DNA of 64,000 nucleotides from Flaviflexus huanghaiensis (GCF_014118685.1 NZ_JACFAK010000008.1:78926-142925); one strand, 5' to 3'; counted from the first letter of the stretch, positions 46,876 through 58,909 are shown. The notes: generated by a model from the letters alone, not told the origin. Translations and numbers: made by a program.

Positions 46876-49398
46876 CTATTCGGTTGCGATGGCGTCGAGA
46901 ACGTTGAGCCGTGCCGCCCTGCGGGCTGGCAGGATCGATGCGAGGATGCCGACGATGACGGCAGCGACAAGCATGACGCCGAGCGAAAGGTATGGAATGT
47001 GAATGATCGCTGTTGAATCGTCCGACACATACTCGTTGAGGCCGATTGCGAGCGGCACTCCGACGACGATACCGATGACTGCGCCAAGCACGGACATGAT
47101 AATCGACTCGACGAGAAGTGTGCCGCGGACCCCGCGCTTTGACAGACCGATCGCGCGCAACAAGCCGATCTCCCGCGTCCTATCTGCGACCGACAGGGAG
47201 AGAGTGTTGACGATGCCGAGTGCGGCGATGACGATCGACAGCCCAAGGAGCGCGTACAGCGTCGTGAGGACCGTGTCGACAGTTTGTCCGACGAGCCCCT
47301 TGAGCCCGTCCTCGTCGAGCACCTGGAAGATGTACATATCCTCGACAGCGGCGATAACATCGTCCTTGACCTCGGTAATCTCGTAGCCTTCTGCGACGTC
47401 GATGATCATGAGGGCGACGAACGACGTGTCGACCCGAAGCTGGTCGAACGTCTCCTGTGGCACGTAGATCGGGGACATGATGATCTCCGAGGAAAGCACG
47501 GCACCTACCTCGAGGGTCACGGGGCCTTCGACGCCGAGGAGTGTGATCTCGTCGCCAACGCCGAGCTCCTCCGATTCCGCAAATGACTCATGCAGAGCAG
47601 CGACCTGACCGTTGTTGTATTCGTCGAGGCTACCGTCGACAACCTCGAGGCCGAGCAGAGAAATCGCCGATGTCGACATGGCGGTTGTCGTCTGTGCCTT
47701 CGGTGTCTCATCCGCGGTGAGTGCGGCGCCAAATCGGACCGACGCGTCGACATTCTCGACGCCCTCAACGGACTCCATGGCAGCAACACCGGCGCTCGGG
47801 TCGGTGATCGGAACGTTCATTGTGACGAGCAGGTCGGCAGAGACCGAGGTTTCGATGATGTCGTTGAGGGAAGCCTTGATCGAGGCAGCGAGCGTGGCAC
47901 CAGTGGCGACGAGAGCAACGCCGATCATGAGGGCGGATGCGGTTGACGCGGTCTTCCTCGGGCTTGCAGCAGTCGACTCGGAGGCGATCTTGCCGAGCAC
48001 GGGTGACCACCGGCGTGCTGGCCATCCAAGGACGGCGACCGCTGGCCTAATGAGGGCGGGGGAGAGAATGATGACGCTCGCGACGATGAGGAAGGCGCCG
48101 ATCCCGATCGCCCATCCCGCCGCCTCGACCATCCGCAAGGAGCCGACAATGAAGGTCACGACGCCAATCGTCAGCGTGACAATACCGATGAGGCTACGGA
48201 CCTTGAGTGGTTTCTCGCTTGCACCGGACGTCTCCCTCATCGCCTCTATTGGCGGCGTGAGCGCCGCCGAGCGTGCCGGCATGAGGGCAGAGATGACGGT
48301 GACAATGACACCGATGACAATAGAGAGGACGACAACGTCACTCGGAATGACGAGATCGGCATCGAGTGGGAAGCCGAGCGCTTCAATTGCGGCCCTGACC
48401 GCGAGGATGAGGCCCTGGCCGAGCAGGACACCCAGCGCGGAGCCAATGAGGCCGATGATGATGGCCTGGACGAACACGACGCTGAAGACCTGCCGTGGTG
48501 CGGCACCGATGGCGCGGAGCAGCGCAAATTCTTTCTGCCGCTGGCGCACGGAGATCCGGAACGTGTTCGTGATGATGAAGATCCCGATGCCGAGAGCTAT
48601 CGCGACGAAGACGAGGAGGAACGTGTTGATGAGGTCGAGGACGAACGAGACCTGTTCTTCAGTCTCAGCCTGGACCTCCTCGCTCGTTAACACGTCGACA
48701 TCGAGTGCAGCTTCGATCGCGGAGGCCACAGTCTCGGGACTCGCACCCTCACCGATAAGGACGCCGATCTCGGAGACCATCCCATTCGGACTGAAGGATT
48801 CCCGGGCAAAGTCATTCTCGAGGAGAGTGATCGAGGCTCCCGCGACGCTCGAGCCGAAGCTGACGATACCGACGACCTCAACGTCCATGGGCGCGGCGTC
48901 GATGAGGACGACCGCCGAGTCCCCGACGCTGAGCCCGGCGGCCTCGGCAGTGCCGCTCTCGAGGACAACTTCGTCTCGGCTTTCGGGAGCACGCCCCGCG
49001 CTGAGGAACTGGCTGTCAGTCTGTTCCACCCAGGCGAATCCAAGGGGTGGAGCCTGGCCGACGTTCGCCGGCTGTCCGGTGTTCCCGATAAGGATGGCGT
49101 TGCCCGAATAGACAGGGATGGCCGTGTCAACGCCGTCGACCTGCTCGATCTCCGCCGTCAGTGTGTCGCTGAGGGGCGAGTTAGCCCCGTCGAATGCGTT
49201 CTCCGATTCAATCGGCGTACCGCGAACCGACAGATCCGTTGTCGCTGTGCCGGCGGAGAGGTTAGAGAACGTCTGCCCGAGCACATCGCGCAGAGCGAGT
49301 GTGCCCGATAGGAAGGCGATTCCGAGCATGACCGACAGGGCGGTCAGCAGGAAACGGCCGAGATGAGCGCGGATACCGCGCAGCGTGACCTGCCACAT
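46876..49398 (-). CDS. FtsX/MacB-type ABC transporter permease
   Basis: An 840-residue membrane protein with duplicated FtsX-like halves. A first helix (FLLTALSVMLGIAFLSGTLAL) is followed by an extracytoplasmic domain, three helices near 255-375 (VFVAIALGIGIFII, VVFVQAIIIGLIGSALGVLLGQ), a central pair, a second large external domain and three C-terminal helices (ALLGLSIVIAALGIVNTL). Such permeases export lipids, peptides or antibiotics by a mechanotransmission mode. It begins 1 bp after the ATPase gene, so the two form one transporter. Confidence 0.9.
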   Translation of the reverse strand: MWQVTLRGIRAHLGRFLLTALSVMLGIAFLSGTLALRDVLGQTFSNLSAGTATTDLSVRGTPIESENAFDGANSPLSDTLTAEIEQVDGVDTAIPVYSGNAILIGNTGQPANVGQAPPLGFAWVEQTDSQFLSAGRAPESRDEVVLESGTAEAAGLSVGDSAVVLIDAAPMDVEVVGIVSFGSSVAGASITLLENDFARESFSPNGMVSEIGVLIGEGASPETVASAIEAALDVDVLTSEEVQAETEEQVSFVLDLINTFLLVFVAIALGIGIFIITNTFRISVRQRQKEFALLRAIGAAPRQVFSVVFVQAIIIGLIGSALGVLLGQGLILAVRAAIEALGFPLDADLVIPSDVVVLSIVIGVIVTVISALMPARSAALTPPIEAMRETSGASEKPLKVRSLIGIVTLTIGVVTFIVGSLRMVEAAGWAIGIGAFLIVASVIILSPALIRPAVAVLGWPARRWSPVLGKIASESTAASPRKTASTASALMIGVALVATGATLAASIKASLNDIIETSVSADLLVTMNVPITDPSAGVAAMESVEGVENVDASVRFGAALTADETPKAQTTTAMSTSAISLLGLEVVDGSLDEYNNGQVAALHESFAESEELGVGDEITLLGVEGPVTLEVGAVLSSEIIMSPIYVPQETFDQLRVDTSFVALMIIDVAEGYEITEVKDDVIAAVEDMYIFQVLDEDGLKGLVGQTVDTVLTTLYALLGLSIVIAALGIVNTLSLSVADRTREIGLLRAIGLSKRGVRGTLLVESIIMSVLGAVIGIVVGVPLAIGLNEYVSDDSTAIIHIPYLSLGVMLVAAVIVGILASILPARRAARLNVLDAIATE

Positions 49399-49399
49399 G

Positions 49400-50155
49400 T
49401 CAGTTGCCGTCCCTCAGTGCGTCGAGAATCGTGTCGCGCGTCGGGTCGCGAAGCTCGCCGAGGATCTGGCCGTCGCGTAGCACAACGACGCGGTCGGCCC
49501 ACGCGGCAGCATCCGGCTCGTGCGTGACCATGACGACCGACTGACCCAATTCGTCAACAGACGTACGGAGGAACCGGAGGATTTGCTGGGCCGCGGTCGA
49601 GTCAAGGTTGCCGGTCGGCTCGTCAGCAAAGACAACATCGGGGGAGCCGACCATCGCGCGCGCACACGCGACACGCTGCTGCTGGCCGCCGGACAGCTCG
49701 GTCGGGCGGTGGTCGAGCCGGTCCCCGAGACCGACAGTGTCGACAACCTTGTCGAACATGTCTTCGTCGATGTCGCGGCCAGCGATGGTGGCTGGCAGGG
49801 TGATGTTCTCGCGGGCGTTAAGTGTCGGGACGAGGTTGAAAGACTGGAAGATGAAACCGATGTGGTCGCGACGGAGCTTTGTCAGCTCGGACTCTTTCAT
49901 GGCCGTCACCTCCTTACCGTTGATGTGGACCTGCCCGGAGGTGGCCCCCTCGAGTCCTGCAATGCAGTGCATGAGAGTCGACTTGCCCGAGCCCGAGGGA
50001 CCCATGATCGCAGTCAGCTCACCTCGGCCAATGTTGAGATCGATGCCCCGCAGGGCGTGGACCTCGGTCGTGCCCAGACCGAAGGTCTTCTTGAGGTCGC
50101 GGACGACGACGACAGGGTCATCGACCGGGGCGAGTGTGCGCGTGAAAGCTGACAT
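49400..50155 (-). CDS. MacB/LolD-type ABC transporter ATPase
   Basis: A 251-residue ATPase with Walker [11 protein letters not shown]-loop [10 protein letters not shown], signature [15 protein letters not shown], Walker [14 protein letters not shown] and H-loop VTHEP. It powers the FtsX-like permease encoded immediately downstream. No sensor or substrate gene is attached, so the cargo cannot be guessed. Confidence 0.93.
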   Translation of the reverse strand: MSAFTRTLAPVDDPVVVVRDLKKTFGLGTTEVHALRGIDLNIGRGELTAIMGPSGSGKSTLMHCIAGLEGATSGQVHINGKEVTAMKESELTKLRRDHIGFIFQSFNLVPTLNARENITLPATIAGRDIDEDMFDKVVDTVGLGDRLDHRPTELSGGQQQRVACARAMVGSPDVVFADEPTGNLDSTAAQQILRFLRTSVDELGQSVVMVTHEPDAAAWADRVVVLRDGQILGELRDPTRDTILDALRDGN

Positions 50156-50255
50156 TGGATCTCCTGTTATGTGAAGCGTCTCGTCTCAAGTAAAGCAATG
50201 TCGGCGCTCCAGAGGGATCAGGAATTCCCCTGATTCTTCCCTGAGAAGCCGTGCA

Positions 50256-50795
50256 TCAGAGCAGAGGATTGCCGCTCCAAGGCTCGGTTCCACGTCTCTT
50301 CAGGGCCGTGAAGCGGTAGCGTAACCCGGTCGATGACGTGTGCCAGCCGCGGTCCGGATCAGCCCCGACGATCTCCCAGTCTGGCGAGGACCAGTCGGGT
50401 AAAGGTGGCGCGAATGCATCTGCACCCGGAACGTCGACATCGATGTCGGTCACGACATAACCGTCGAGCATCGGAGCGGCCTGTTCGTAGATCTGGGCCC
50501 CGCCGATGATCCAGGACAGCCCATCTCCTGCCATGTCCCGTGCCTCCTCTAGCGAAGCGGCAGTCTCGCAGCCAGGGAAGGTTCTACCCGACCGCGTGAC
50601 GACAATATTCCGCCTACCCTCCAGCGGACGGTACTTCTCTCCGAAAGAGTCGTACGTGGCTCGGCCCATGATGACGGTATGGCCCATGGTCAGACGCTTG
50701 AAATGATGGAGATCCTCAGGCACATGCCACGCCATCGAGCCGGCCCGGCCGATCGCCCGGCCGTGCCCCTGCGCCCAGATCGCTGCGAGCGTCAT
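50256..50795 (-). CDS. folA: Dihydrofolate reductase
   Basis: A 179-residue enzyme reducing dihydrofolate with NADPH. It shows [46 protein letters not shown] and [11 protein letters not shown]. The C-terminus has a few extra residues ([13 protein letters not shown]). ATG 50795 overlaps the thyA stop (ATGA), giving the common thyA-folA pair in which ThyA makes the dihydrofolate that FolA recycles. Confidence 0.95.
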   Translation of the reverse strand: MTLAAIWAQGHGRAIGRAGSMAWHVPEDLHHFKRLTMGHTVIMGRATYDSFGEKYRPLEGRRNIVVTRSGRTFPGCETAASLEEARDMAGDGLSWIIGGAQIYEQAAPMLDGYVVTDIDVDVPGADAFAPPLPDWSSPDWEIVGADPDRGWHTSSTGLRYRFTALKRRGTEPWSGNPLL

Positions 50796-51586
50796 ACCGC
50801 CACCGGAGCCGTGATCGCAGGATGATGCTGGTATCCCTCGGTGAAAATGCTGTCCATGTCGTACTCGAAGATCGATGGCGCCTTCGCGAGTTGGAGTGTG
50901 GGGAACGGGTAGGGCTCTCGGGAGAGCTGCTCCGTCACCTGATCGATGTGGTTGTCGTAGATGTGGCAGTCGCCCCCCGTCCAAATGAATTCGCCGACCT
51001 CGAGGCCGGTCTGCTGGGCGACCATGTGGGTGAGAAGCGCGTAAGAGGCGATGTTGAACGGAACGCCGAGAAACAGGTCGGCGCTGCGCTGGTAGAGCTG
51101 GCAGGAAAGCTTCCCGTCCGCCACGTAGAACTGAAACAGAGCATGACACGGCTGAAGAGCCATCGCATCCAGATCGGCGACGTTCCAAGCGGACACGATG
51201 ATGCGACGCGAATCCGGGTTCGCGCGAATCTCGTCGATGACGTTCTGAACTTGGTCGATATGCCTGCCGTCGGGTGTCGGCCACGACCGCCACTGGAATC
51301 CGTAGACCGGTCCGAGCTCCCCATCAGCGTCTGCCCACTCATCCCAGATCGTGATGCCGTGCTCTTTCAGCCACCCGATGTTCGTGTCGCCTCGGAGGAA
51401 CCACAGCAGTTCACCTTTGACCGCCTTCATTGCGACGAACTTCGTCGTGATGCGGGGGAACCCCTCCGCGAGGTCAAACCTCATCTGGTGGCCAAACACC
51501 GACCGCGTGCCAGTACCTGTCCGGTCGGACTTGCGGGCACCATTATCGAGAACGTGACGCAGGAGATCTTCATAGGCCGTATTCAC
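50792..51586 (-). CDS. thyA: Thymidylate synthase
   Basis: A 264-residue enzyme converting dUMP to dTMP with methylene-tetrahydrofolate. The active-site cysteine lies in [12 protein letters not shown]. Other family blocks are [51 protein letters not shown] and [10 protein letters not shown]. The start is GTG 51586 ([13 protein letters not shown]) behind GGGGG. A GTG eight codons upstream is less likely. Confidence 0.95.
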   Translation of the reverse strand: MNTAYEDLLRHVLDNGARKSDRTGTGTRSVFGHQMRFDLAEGFPRITTKFVAMKAVKGELLWFLRGDTNIGWLKEHGITIWDEWADADGELGPVYGFQWRSWPTPDGRHIDQVQNVIDEIRANPDSRRIIVSAWNVADLDAMALQPCHALFQFYVADGKLSCQLYQRSADLFLGVPFNIASYALLTHMVAQQTGLEVGEFIWTGGDCHIYDNHIDQVTEQLSREPYPFPTLQLAKAPSIFEYDMDSIFTEGYQHHPAITAPVAV

Positions 51587-51674
51587 GCCCCCAGTGTAAC
51601 CTCCAGCCACGGTGCCTCCGCCAGCGTCTATTTCCCATGCATGACAAGGTTGACCGGACTCCTGTGGACAATAG

Positions 51675-51700
51675 AAGAGCGGCCCCGCGGGGCCGCTCTT
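51675..51700 (-). terminator. Terminator after hsp20
   Basis: A perfect 12-bp stem (AAGAGCGGCCCC/GGGGCCGCTCTT) with a 2-nt centre, 11 bp after the hsp20 stop and before the thyA promoter region. Confidence 0.8.
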
Positions 51701-51711
51701 GCGTTGTCACA

Positions 51712-52128
51712 TCAGGCGTCGATCGTCTTTGTGTCGTCACCGGAGTTGACGGCAATCTTCCTCGGCTTCGCCTCTTCAGCGACCGGGAAGGTCAACGTGA
51801 GGACGCCACCGGTGTAGTCGGCCTTGATCTGATCGACCGCCACCCCGTAGCCGAGCGTGAGCTGGCGGGCGAACGTGCCGGTCGGGCGTTCCTTCGAGAG
51901 CCATTCGATATCGCCCTCGCGCGCCTTGCGCTCAGCGCGAATCGTCAGGGTGCGGTCGTCGATATCGATGTCAATCGACTCGGGGTCGACTCCGGGCAGG
52001 TCGAGCTCGGCGATGTACTCATCACCCGTCCGAACGAGGTCCATCGGCATTCCCGGGACGTTGGGTCGGGGCATTGCCGCGGAGAACATGCGCTCGAAAT
52101 CGCGGAACGGATCATATGTCTTTGCCAT
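51712..52128 (-). CDS. Hsp20 small heat-shock chaperone
   Basis: A 138-residue alpha-crystallin-type chaperone that holds unfolding proteins. The short N-terminal region (YDPFRDFERMFSAAMP) is followed by an alpha-crystallin domain with ELDLPGVDPESIDIDI, GTFARQLTLGYGV and GGVLTLTFPVAEEAKPRKIAV, the last containing the usual C-terminal I-x-I/V-like anchor. The start is ATG 52128. A consensus promoter and HAIR operator lie upstream, so it is an HspR-controlled gene. Confidence 0.93.
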   Translation of the reverse strand: MAKTYDPFRDFERMFSAAMPRPNVPGMPMDLVRTGDEYIAELDLPGVDPESIDIDIDDRTLTIRAERKAREGDIEWLSKERPTGTFARQLTLGYGVAVDQIKADYTGGVLTLTFPVAEEAKPRKIAVNSGDDTKTIDA

Positions 52129-52168
52129 GTTTACCACTTTCCTTCCATAGTGCTAAGGCTACATAACC

Positions 52169-52197
52169 ATTATGGGAATACCGTCCACTAGTGTCAA
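52169..52197 (-). promoter_or_regulatory. Housekeeping promoter of hsp20
   Basis: On the minus strand TTGACA (52192-52197) and CATAAT (52169-52174) are separated by exactly 17 bp, an almost perfect sigma-70/HrdB promoter 40 bp before the start codon. Confidence 0.85.
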
Positions 52198-52202
52198 GCA
52201 AA

Positions 52203-52223
52203 CTTGAGTGAACTTCGCTCAAG
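52203..52223 (-). promoter_or_regulatory. HAIR operator (HspR box)
   Basis: CTTGAGT-N7-GCTCAAG matches the HspR consensus CTTGAGT-N7-ACTCAAG in 13 of 14 positions and lies 5 bp upstream of the -35 element. It predicts HspR repression relieved by heat. Confidence 0.88.
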
Positions 52224-52295
52224 ATGAACTGGCGCATGTCCCGGTCGGCCCTGGCGTAGCGCGGAGCTGCACAGGGCATGTCGATGCAAGGAAAA

Positions 52296-52315
52296 GACCC
52301 CGCCGAGGCGGGGTC
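52296..52315 (-). terminator. Rho-independent terminator after osmC-like gene
   Basis: GACCCCGCC pairs with GGCGGGGTC and, on the minus strand, is followed by TTTTCC. It lies 17 bp after the OsmC-like stop. Confidence 0.88.
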
Positions 52316-52332
52316 AGTCCTTCGCGCGTGAG

Positions 52333-52755
52333 CTACTCGGCCGTCAGGCCACCGAGCGGTTCGTCGATGAATTGGTGCCGCGATTCGGCTGTCGCGTCGA
52401 GCGTTCGTTTGACCGTGCACGACCGTTCGATTGCCTCGTAGACCTTCTCGAGAAGGCGCTCGAGCTCCTCGCCGGACAGCGACGACAGATCAAGAGAAAA
52501 GACGGTGTCGATGGCGCCGTACCGGTTCTCGCCCTTGACACTCTCCGGCTGGACCTCGAGAGAGACGTGGATGTCCTCGCCAAGAGCGTGGGTGAGCCGA
52601 TGGTCGATCGACAGGCCTGCGCACGTGGCCGCGGCCAGCTGCAACAACTCACCGGGAGAGAACACGTCTTGCGCTTTGGGGTCACCAATTTTCACAACCG
52701 CGCCCCGGTCGTTCGTGGCGATCCACTCGCGGACCCCTGTTCGTACTGCCTTCAT
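52333..52755 (-). CDS. OsmC/Ohr-family peroxiredoxin-like protein
   Basis: A 140-residue protein with the two redox cysteines expected for OsmC/Ohr proteins, in LQLAAATCAGLSIDH and AIERSCTVKRTLD, and the FSPGELLQLAA entry motif. It would reduce organic hydroperoxides. It overlaps the DUF2505 gene upstream by ATGA, which suggests co-translation, though a functional link is not known. Confidence 0.88.
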   Translation of the reverse strand: MKAVRTGVREWIATNDRGAVVKIGDPKAQDVFSPGELLQLAAATCAGLSIDHRLTHALGEDIHVSLEVQPESVKGENRYGAIDTVFSLDLSSLSGEELERLLEKVYEAIERSCTVKRTLDATAESRHQFIDEPLGGLTAE

Positions 52756-53243
52756 CGTGCCCCCAGGATGTTGTTGACGAGTTTTTGGTCGCGATCGAGG
52801 ACCGCATCAACCTCTTTGACGGCGAGTTCCTCGAGCTTGCCCCCGATGAGGGGGATCGTCACATTGATATCGCCGGTAAAGGTCGCCGTCGTCGTGTCTC
52901 CCTGCCCAGTGAGCGTCTGTGTGAGGTCGATCTTGACGGGAAGAGAGCCGACGTCGACAGTGAAGTCTGCCTGTGCACGGTCCGGCCCCTTGCCGTCCCA
53001 CTTTTGACGGACCTTCACGGTTGTGTCTGTCCCAACGAAGCGCCGTGCCTTATCAGGCATACGGTCGGCCGGCAGGGTCAGAGTCGTGACAGCCTCCGGG
53101 GCCGTCTCCTCGTCGGTGACCGAATGGATGGGGGCGTCGAGCCCGCCGGCGTCCGCGCGGGCGTTCGCCAACTCGCCGGACACGAGGACCTCAAGCACGG
53201 TCGGTAGGTCGGCGTCATAGCTGGCGGTTCGTTCTACGTGCAT
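52752..53243 (-). CDS. DUF2505 family protein
   Basis: A 163-residue actinobacterial protein with the DUF2505 pattern: N-terminal YDADLPTVLEVL, central TTLTLPADRMPDKARRFVG and C-terminal INVTIPLIGGKLEELAVKEV. The family has a START/polyketide-cyclase-like look and may bind a hydrophobic ligand; this is inference. It is divergent from the histidine kinase gene, and the 26-bp gap must hold both starts. Confidence 0.8.
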   Translation of the reverse strand: MHVERTASYDADLPTVLEVLVSGELANARADAGGLDAPIHSVTDEETAPEAVTTLTLPADRMPDKARRFVGTDTTVKVRQKWDGKGPDRAQADFTVDVGSLPVKIDLTQTLTGQGDTTTATFTGDINVTIPLIGGKLEELAVKEVDAVLDRDQKLVNNILGAR

Positions 53244-53269
53244 GTCTACTCCTCAGATAGGCTGACCAT

Positions 53270-54712
53270 GTGCCAACACTATCCAACATGATAAATCAGG
53301 CTGGGACGCTGGACAGCGATGAAGCTGAGCATCTCCACCGACTTGCAGGCGACTGGCATCCACTCGCGGATATCTCGTTCTCCGACATCTTCCTCATCGT
53401 CCGCACGCGGGATGACCGCTATATCATCGCGGCACACACGCGACCTGCGACAGCCGCCACTGTCGAGGTGGACGACGTTGTTGGGTCCAAAGTGCCAACG
53501 TCGACGCGGGCGAAGGTCGCGGAATGCTTCGCCACGGGTACGCGCACGAATGTGGTCGTCGCGGGGATTCGGTATGTCCTCGTGCCCATCATGCCGCAGC
53601 CACACCGCGTCATTGCCGTCCTGTCGCTCGTCACGTGGGAGAGGACGGACCGTGTCCCGGATCAGGTCCAGTTGAATTACACGGCGATCACGGAGGCTCT
53701 TCTCGGCATGATGTGTCGAGGGGAGTTCCCGGCCGACCGAGAGCCCACAAGCTTCAGGCACGGCACACCGAGGGTCTCTGATGGTCTCATCCACCTCGAC
53801 GAGAACGGCAAGATGCTGTACGCATCGCCAAACGCGATCTCCGCCTTCCATCGGCTCGGGATCCGCAGGCTTCTTCCCGGCGCGGTACTTGCCGAGCGAA
53901 TCACTGAAATCGCTGAATACTCGAACAGCGTCGACGAGATGCTTCCCCTTGTTGTCATGGGGCGCGGCAACTGGGTGACGGAGGTTGAGGCCCGCGGCGT
54001 CGTCGTCTCGCTCCGAGCCATTGAGCTCAAGGAGAGAGGTGTTCGCATCGGTGCGATGCTCCTGTGCCGGGACGTGACGGAGCTACGCCGTTCAGAGCGC
54101 GAGGTCATGACGAAAGACGCCATGATCCGCGAGATCAACCACCGAGTGAAGAACAACCTCCAGACCGTGTCGGCACTCCTGCGGCTACAGGCCCGGCGAG
54201 CGACCGATCCGGGTGCAAAGCAGAGCCTTGACGATGCGCAGCGGCGGATTTACACGATCTCGATGGTCCATGAAGCCCTTGCCCGGACCGGTGCCGATAG
54301 CGTCGACTTCGACGAGACGTTTGCCCGGCTTATGCGTCTCGCCGCGGGCGTGGCGGCGACGGGACAAAAGGTGACGACGCGATTCGAGGGGTCGTTTGGC
54401 AAGGTTCACGCCGAGGCGGCGACGTCGCTCGCTGTTGTTCTCAACGAAATTGTCACGAACGCTGTCGAGCATGGCCTCAAAGGCAGGGACGGCACCATCA
54501 CCGTCCGGGCAGAGCGCATCGACGATCAGCTTGACGTGGTCATCATTGATGACGGCGTCGGTATCAAGGAGGGCGAGCATGGTAGCGGGCTCGGCACGCA
54601 AATCGTCGAAACCATGGTGAAGTCCGATCTTCTCGGAAGCATCTCCTGGAGCCCCGGCGAAGAGAACGGCACCGTCGTTCGTGTCCACGCCCAGATCCGG
54701 CGCCGCGACTAG
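53270..54712 (+). CDS. PdtaS-type cytosolic sensor histidine kinase
   Basis: A 480-residue soluble kinase without membrane segments. An N-terminal GAF-like domain (~1-150) and a PAS domain (~165-275, DGLIHLDENGKMLYASPNA) are followed by the HisKA_2 phosphoacceptor helix REINHRVKNNLQTVSALLRLQ, an HWE-like/HATPase region (VVLNEIVTNAVEHG, IIDDGVGIKEG) and LGTQIVETMV. It resembles mycobacterial PdtaS, which acts on an ANTAR-domain antiterminator; that partner is not in the window. The start GTG 53270 aligns with PdtaS N-termini. It lies tail to tail with whiB1, as in mycobacteria. Confidence 0.9.
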   Translation: MPTLSNMINQAGTLDSDEAEHLHRLAGDWHPLADISFSDIFLIVRTRDDRYIIAAHTRPATAATVEVDDVVGSKVPTSTRAKVAECFATGTRTNVVVAGIRYVLVPIMPQPHRVIAVLSLVTWERTDRVPDQVQLNYTAITEALLGMMCRGEFPADREPTSFRHGTPRVSDGLIHLDENGKMLYASPNAISAFHRLGIRRLLPGAVLAERITEIAEYSNSVDEMLPLVVMGRGNWVTEVEARGVVVSLRAIELKERGVRIGAMLLCRDVTELRRSEREVMTKDAMIREINHRVKNNLQTVSALLRLQARRATDPGAKQSLDDAQRRIYTISMVHEALARTGADSVDFDETFARLMRLAAGVAATGQKVTTRFEGSFGKVHAEAATSLAVVLNEIVTNAVEHGLKGRDGTITVRAERIDDQLDVVIIDDGVGIKEGEHGSGLGTQIVETMVKSDLLGSISWSPGEENGTVVRVHAQIRRRD

Positions 54713-54784
54713 GCTGCGCCAGAAGGACAAGCAACTCATCGAGTGTGAACGAATCCGATCCGTATGGGAAACAGATCCGCAAAA

Positions 54785-54815
54785 CTGAGGGGCGGCCGAA
54801 GTGGCCGCCCTTCAG
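54785..54815. terminator. Bidirectional terminator between pdtaS-like gene and whiB1
   Basis: CTGAGGGGCGGCC and GGCCGCCCTTCAG form a 13-bp stem with one mismatch and loop GAAGT. The AAAA before it gives a T-run for the minus strand, terminating whiB1. Confidence 0.8.
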
Positions 54816-54833
54816 GTGTCAGGTTGCGAGAAT

Positions 54834-55082
54834 TTATGACGCGCGACGGGCGCGGGCGTTGCGACGCTTGAGCGAACGGCGTTCCTCTTCGGACATGCCA
54901 CCCCAGACACCGGCGTCTTGTCCTGTCTCGAGGGCCCACTTGAGGCACGTGTCGCGAACCTCGCAGCGAAGACAGACCGCCTTAGCCTGCTCGACTTGCG
55001 CGATCGCGGGACCAGAGTTGCCAATGGGGAAAAACAGCTCGGGGTCCTCGGTCAGACACGCTGCACGGTGGCGCCAATCCAT
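54834..55082 (-). CDS. whiB1: WhiB1-type Fe-S transcriptional regulator
   Basis: An 82-residue Wbl protein. The four [4Fe-4S] ligands Cys9, Cys37, Cys40 and Cys46 sit at the same positions as in mycobacterial WhiB1. The GVWGGMSEEERR turn binds sigma region 4, and the basic tail KRRNARARRAS contacts DNA. WhiB1 is an NO-sensitive, essential regulator in mycobacteria. The name rests on cysteine numbering and the PdtaS neighbour. Confidence 0.93.
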   Translation of the reverse strand: MDWRHRAACLTEDPELFFPIGNSGPAIAQVEQAKAVCLRCEVRDTCLKWALETGQDAGVWGGMSEEERRSLKRRNARARRAS

Positions 55083-55225
55083 AGAACATCGTCTCCTTAT
55101 ACCGGCACGAACGCCGGGTGAACATCTAGTTCATTACCTTGTCACGCGGACCGCGGCCGGTAAAGGGTTTCGCGCCGACAACACCCGGTGCAGTCGGTCA
55201 CAGGGTGCATAGGTACTATTAGCCC

Positions 55226-55609
55226 ATGCGAGAACGAAAACCGCTACCTGTCGAGAGAATCGCGGCCCTCGGAGTCGCCGTCGAAGCGCTCGTTCTGGGT
55301 TCCTGGTCAGCGACCGTGCTGGTGTCTGGCTTGACCGGCGAACAGGTCGTGACCGACGACGGAAGCGAGACCGTGCTCGGTGCTTTCATGCTGTCCGTCG
55401 CCGTACTACTGGCCGGTATCGCGTTTGCCGTGTGGAAGGAGGTCCGTTGGGCAACAGGCCCCGCTATCACCCTTCAGGTGCTCCTCATCGGCGGCGCCTT
55501 TTACTCAACGGATTTCTTGTCCGTGCCGGCGATAGCCGCGATCGTCGTCTACGCGGTCCTCGTCAGCATCGCCCTTGTAGCGCTTCGCCGGCGCCAGTTC
55601 ATCGACTGA
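55226..55609 (+). CDS. Small four-helix membrane protein
   Basis: A 127-residue protein with four hydrophobic helices (AALGVAVEALVLGSWSATVLV, VLGAFMLSVAVLLAGIAFAVW, ATGPAITLQVLLIGGAFY, VPAIAAIVVYAVLVSIALVAL) and positive ends (RERKPLP, LRRRQF). I do not recognise a functional family. It lies divergent from whiB1 and ends 2 bp from the convergent YedK gene. Confidence 0.7.
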   Translation: MRERKPLPVERIAALGVAVEALVLGSWSATVLVSGLTGEQVVTDDGSETVLGAFMLSVAVLLAGIAFAVWKEVRWATGPAITLQVLLIGGAFYSTDFLSVPAIAAIVVYAVLVSIALVALRRRQFID

Positions 55610-55611
55610 AC

Positions 55612-56307
55612 TTAGCCGATGACACGGTCGTCGGGGATTTTCTCAATATTCTCCGGCCGATCGACCGAGACCCGGCCGACGTCCTTCGCGACAGGGATGG
55701 CCGAAAGGTCCGGCGTGGGATGGGCAAGGATGGCAAGCATCTCATCGACATCTTCTGAGCGTGGGTCGAGCCATGCCGAGAAGTCCGCCTGGTCGAGAAT
55801 GACGGGGATGCGGTCATGGATGTCGGAAAACTGGTCGGCCTCTTTCGTGATGATTGTTGTGCTCAGTAGCCAACCGTCCGCGTCCTTCCACCAGGAGTAC
55901 AGCCCAGCGAACGCCAGCGGTAGCCCGTCAGCCCGAGAGATGAAATACGGTTGCTTCGCGCTACCGACTTTCTTCCATTCGTAATATCCGTCCGCAGGGA
56001 CGAGGCAACGACGCTTCTTCAGAGACGGCGCAAATGACCGCTTCTCGGCGACAGTTTCAGCGCGCGCGTTGATCATCCTCGACCCAATCGCCCTGTCCTT
56101 CGCCCACGGAGGTATCAGCCCCCAGTGAGCCACGTGCGCTTCGCGGGAGAGTCCGCCGTCATATCGTTCGACAATCACGGGAACAGCGGTTGTTGGCGCA
56201 ACATTCCAACTCGGCGGTCTCGTAAGGACTGGCTCGGTAATAAGATCGAGGTCGAACAGGCCAGGCTGCTCATCGAGCCTGGTAAACGTCGCATATCGGC
56301 CGCACAT
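55612..56307 (-). CDS. SOS response-associated protein YedK/HMCES
   Basis: A 231-residue SRAP enzyme that forms a stable thiazolidine crosslink with abasic sites in single-stranded DNA through its N-terminal cysteine. The sequence begins MCGRYA (Cys2 exposed after Met removal), with SWNVAPTTAVPVI, INARAETVAEK (essential Asn/Arg/Glu block), CLVPADGYYEWKK and a late HDRIPVIL. The start is ATG 56307, because Cys must be residue 2. Confidence 0.93.
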   Translation of the reverse strand: MCGRYATFTRLDEQPGLFDLDLITEPVLTRPPSWNVAPTTAVPVIVERYDGGLSREAHVAHWGLIPPWAKDRAIGSRMINARAETVAEKRSFAPSLKKRRCLVPADGYYEWKKVGSAKQPYFISRADGLPLAFAGLYSWWKDADGWLLSTTIITKEADQFSDIHDRIPVILDQADFSAWLDPRSEDVDEMLAILAHPTPDLSAIPVAKDVGRVSVDRPENIEKIPDDRVIG

Positions 56308-56455
56308 GGCCCCACTGTAATTCAGTGGGTCGTGACACCTGAAGGTGAGATGACCGAGAAACAACTATTCGGACGAGATCGCCGCCGTTGCGGAGCGGGA
56401 CTAGACCATCATTCCTGACCTGCGTACTCCATGGGAGCTGACGTCTTTCGCTTAG

Positions 56456-58909
<2,454 letters not shown>

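Noticed and set aside
47612..49111. 499-codon plus-strand frame across the ABC permease
   Set aside because: Low-complexity Thr/Ser/Arg translation opposite a clear FtsX-type gene; compositional artefact.
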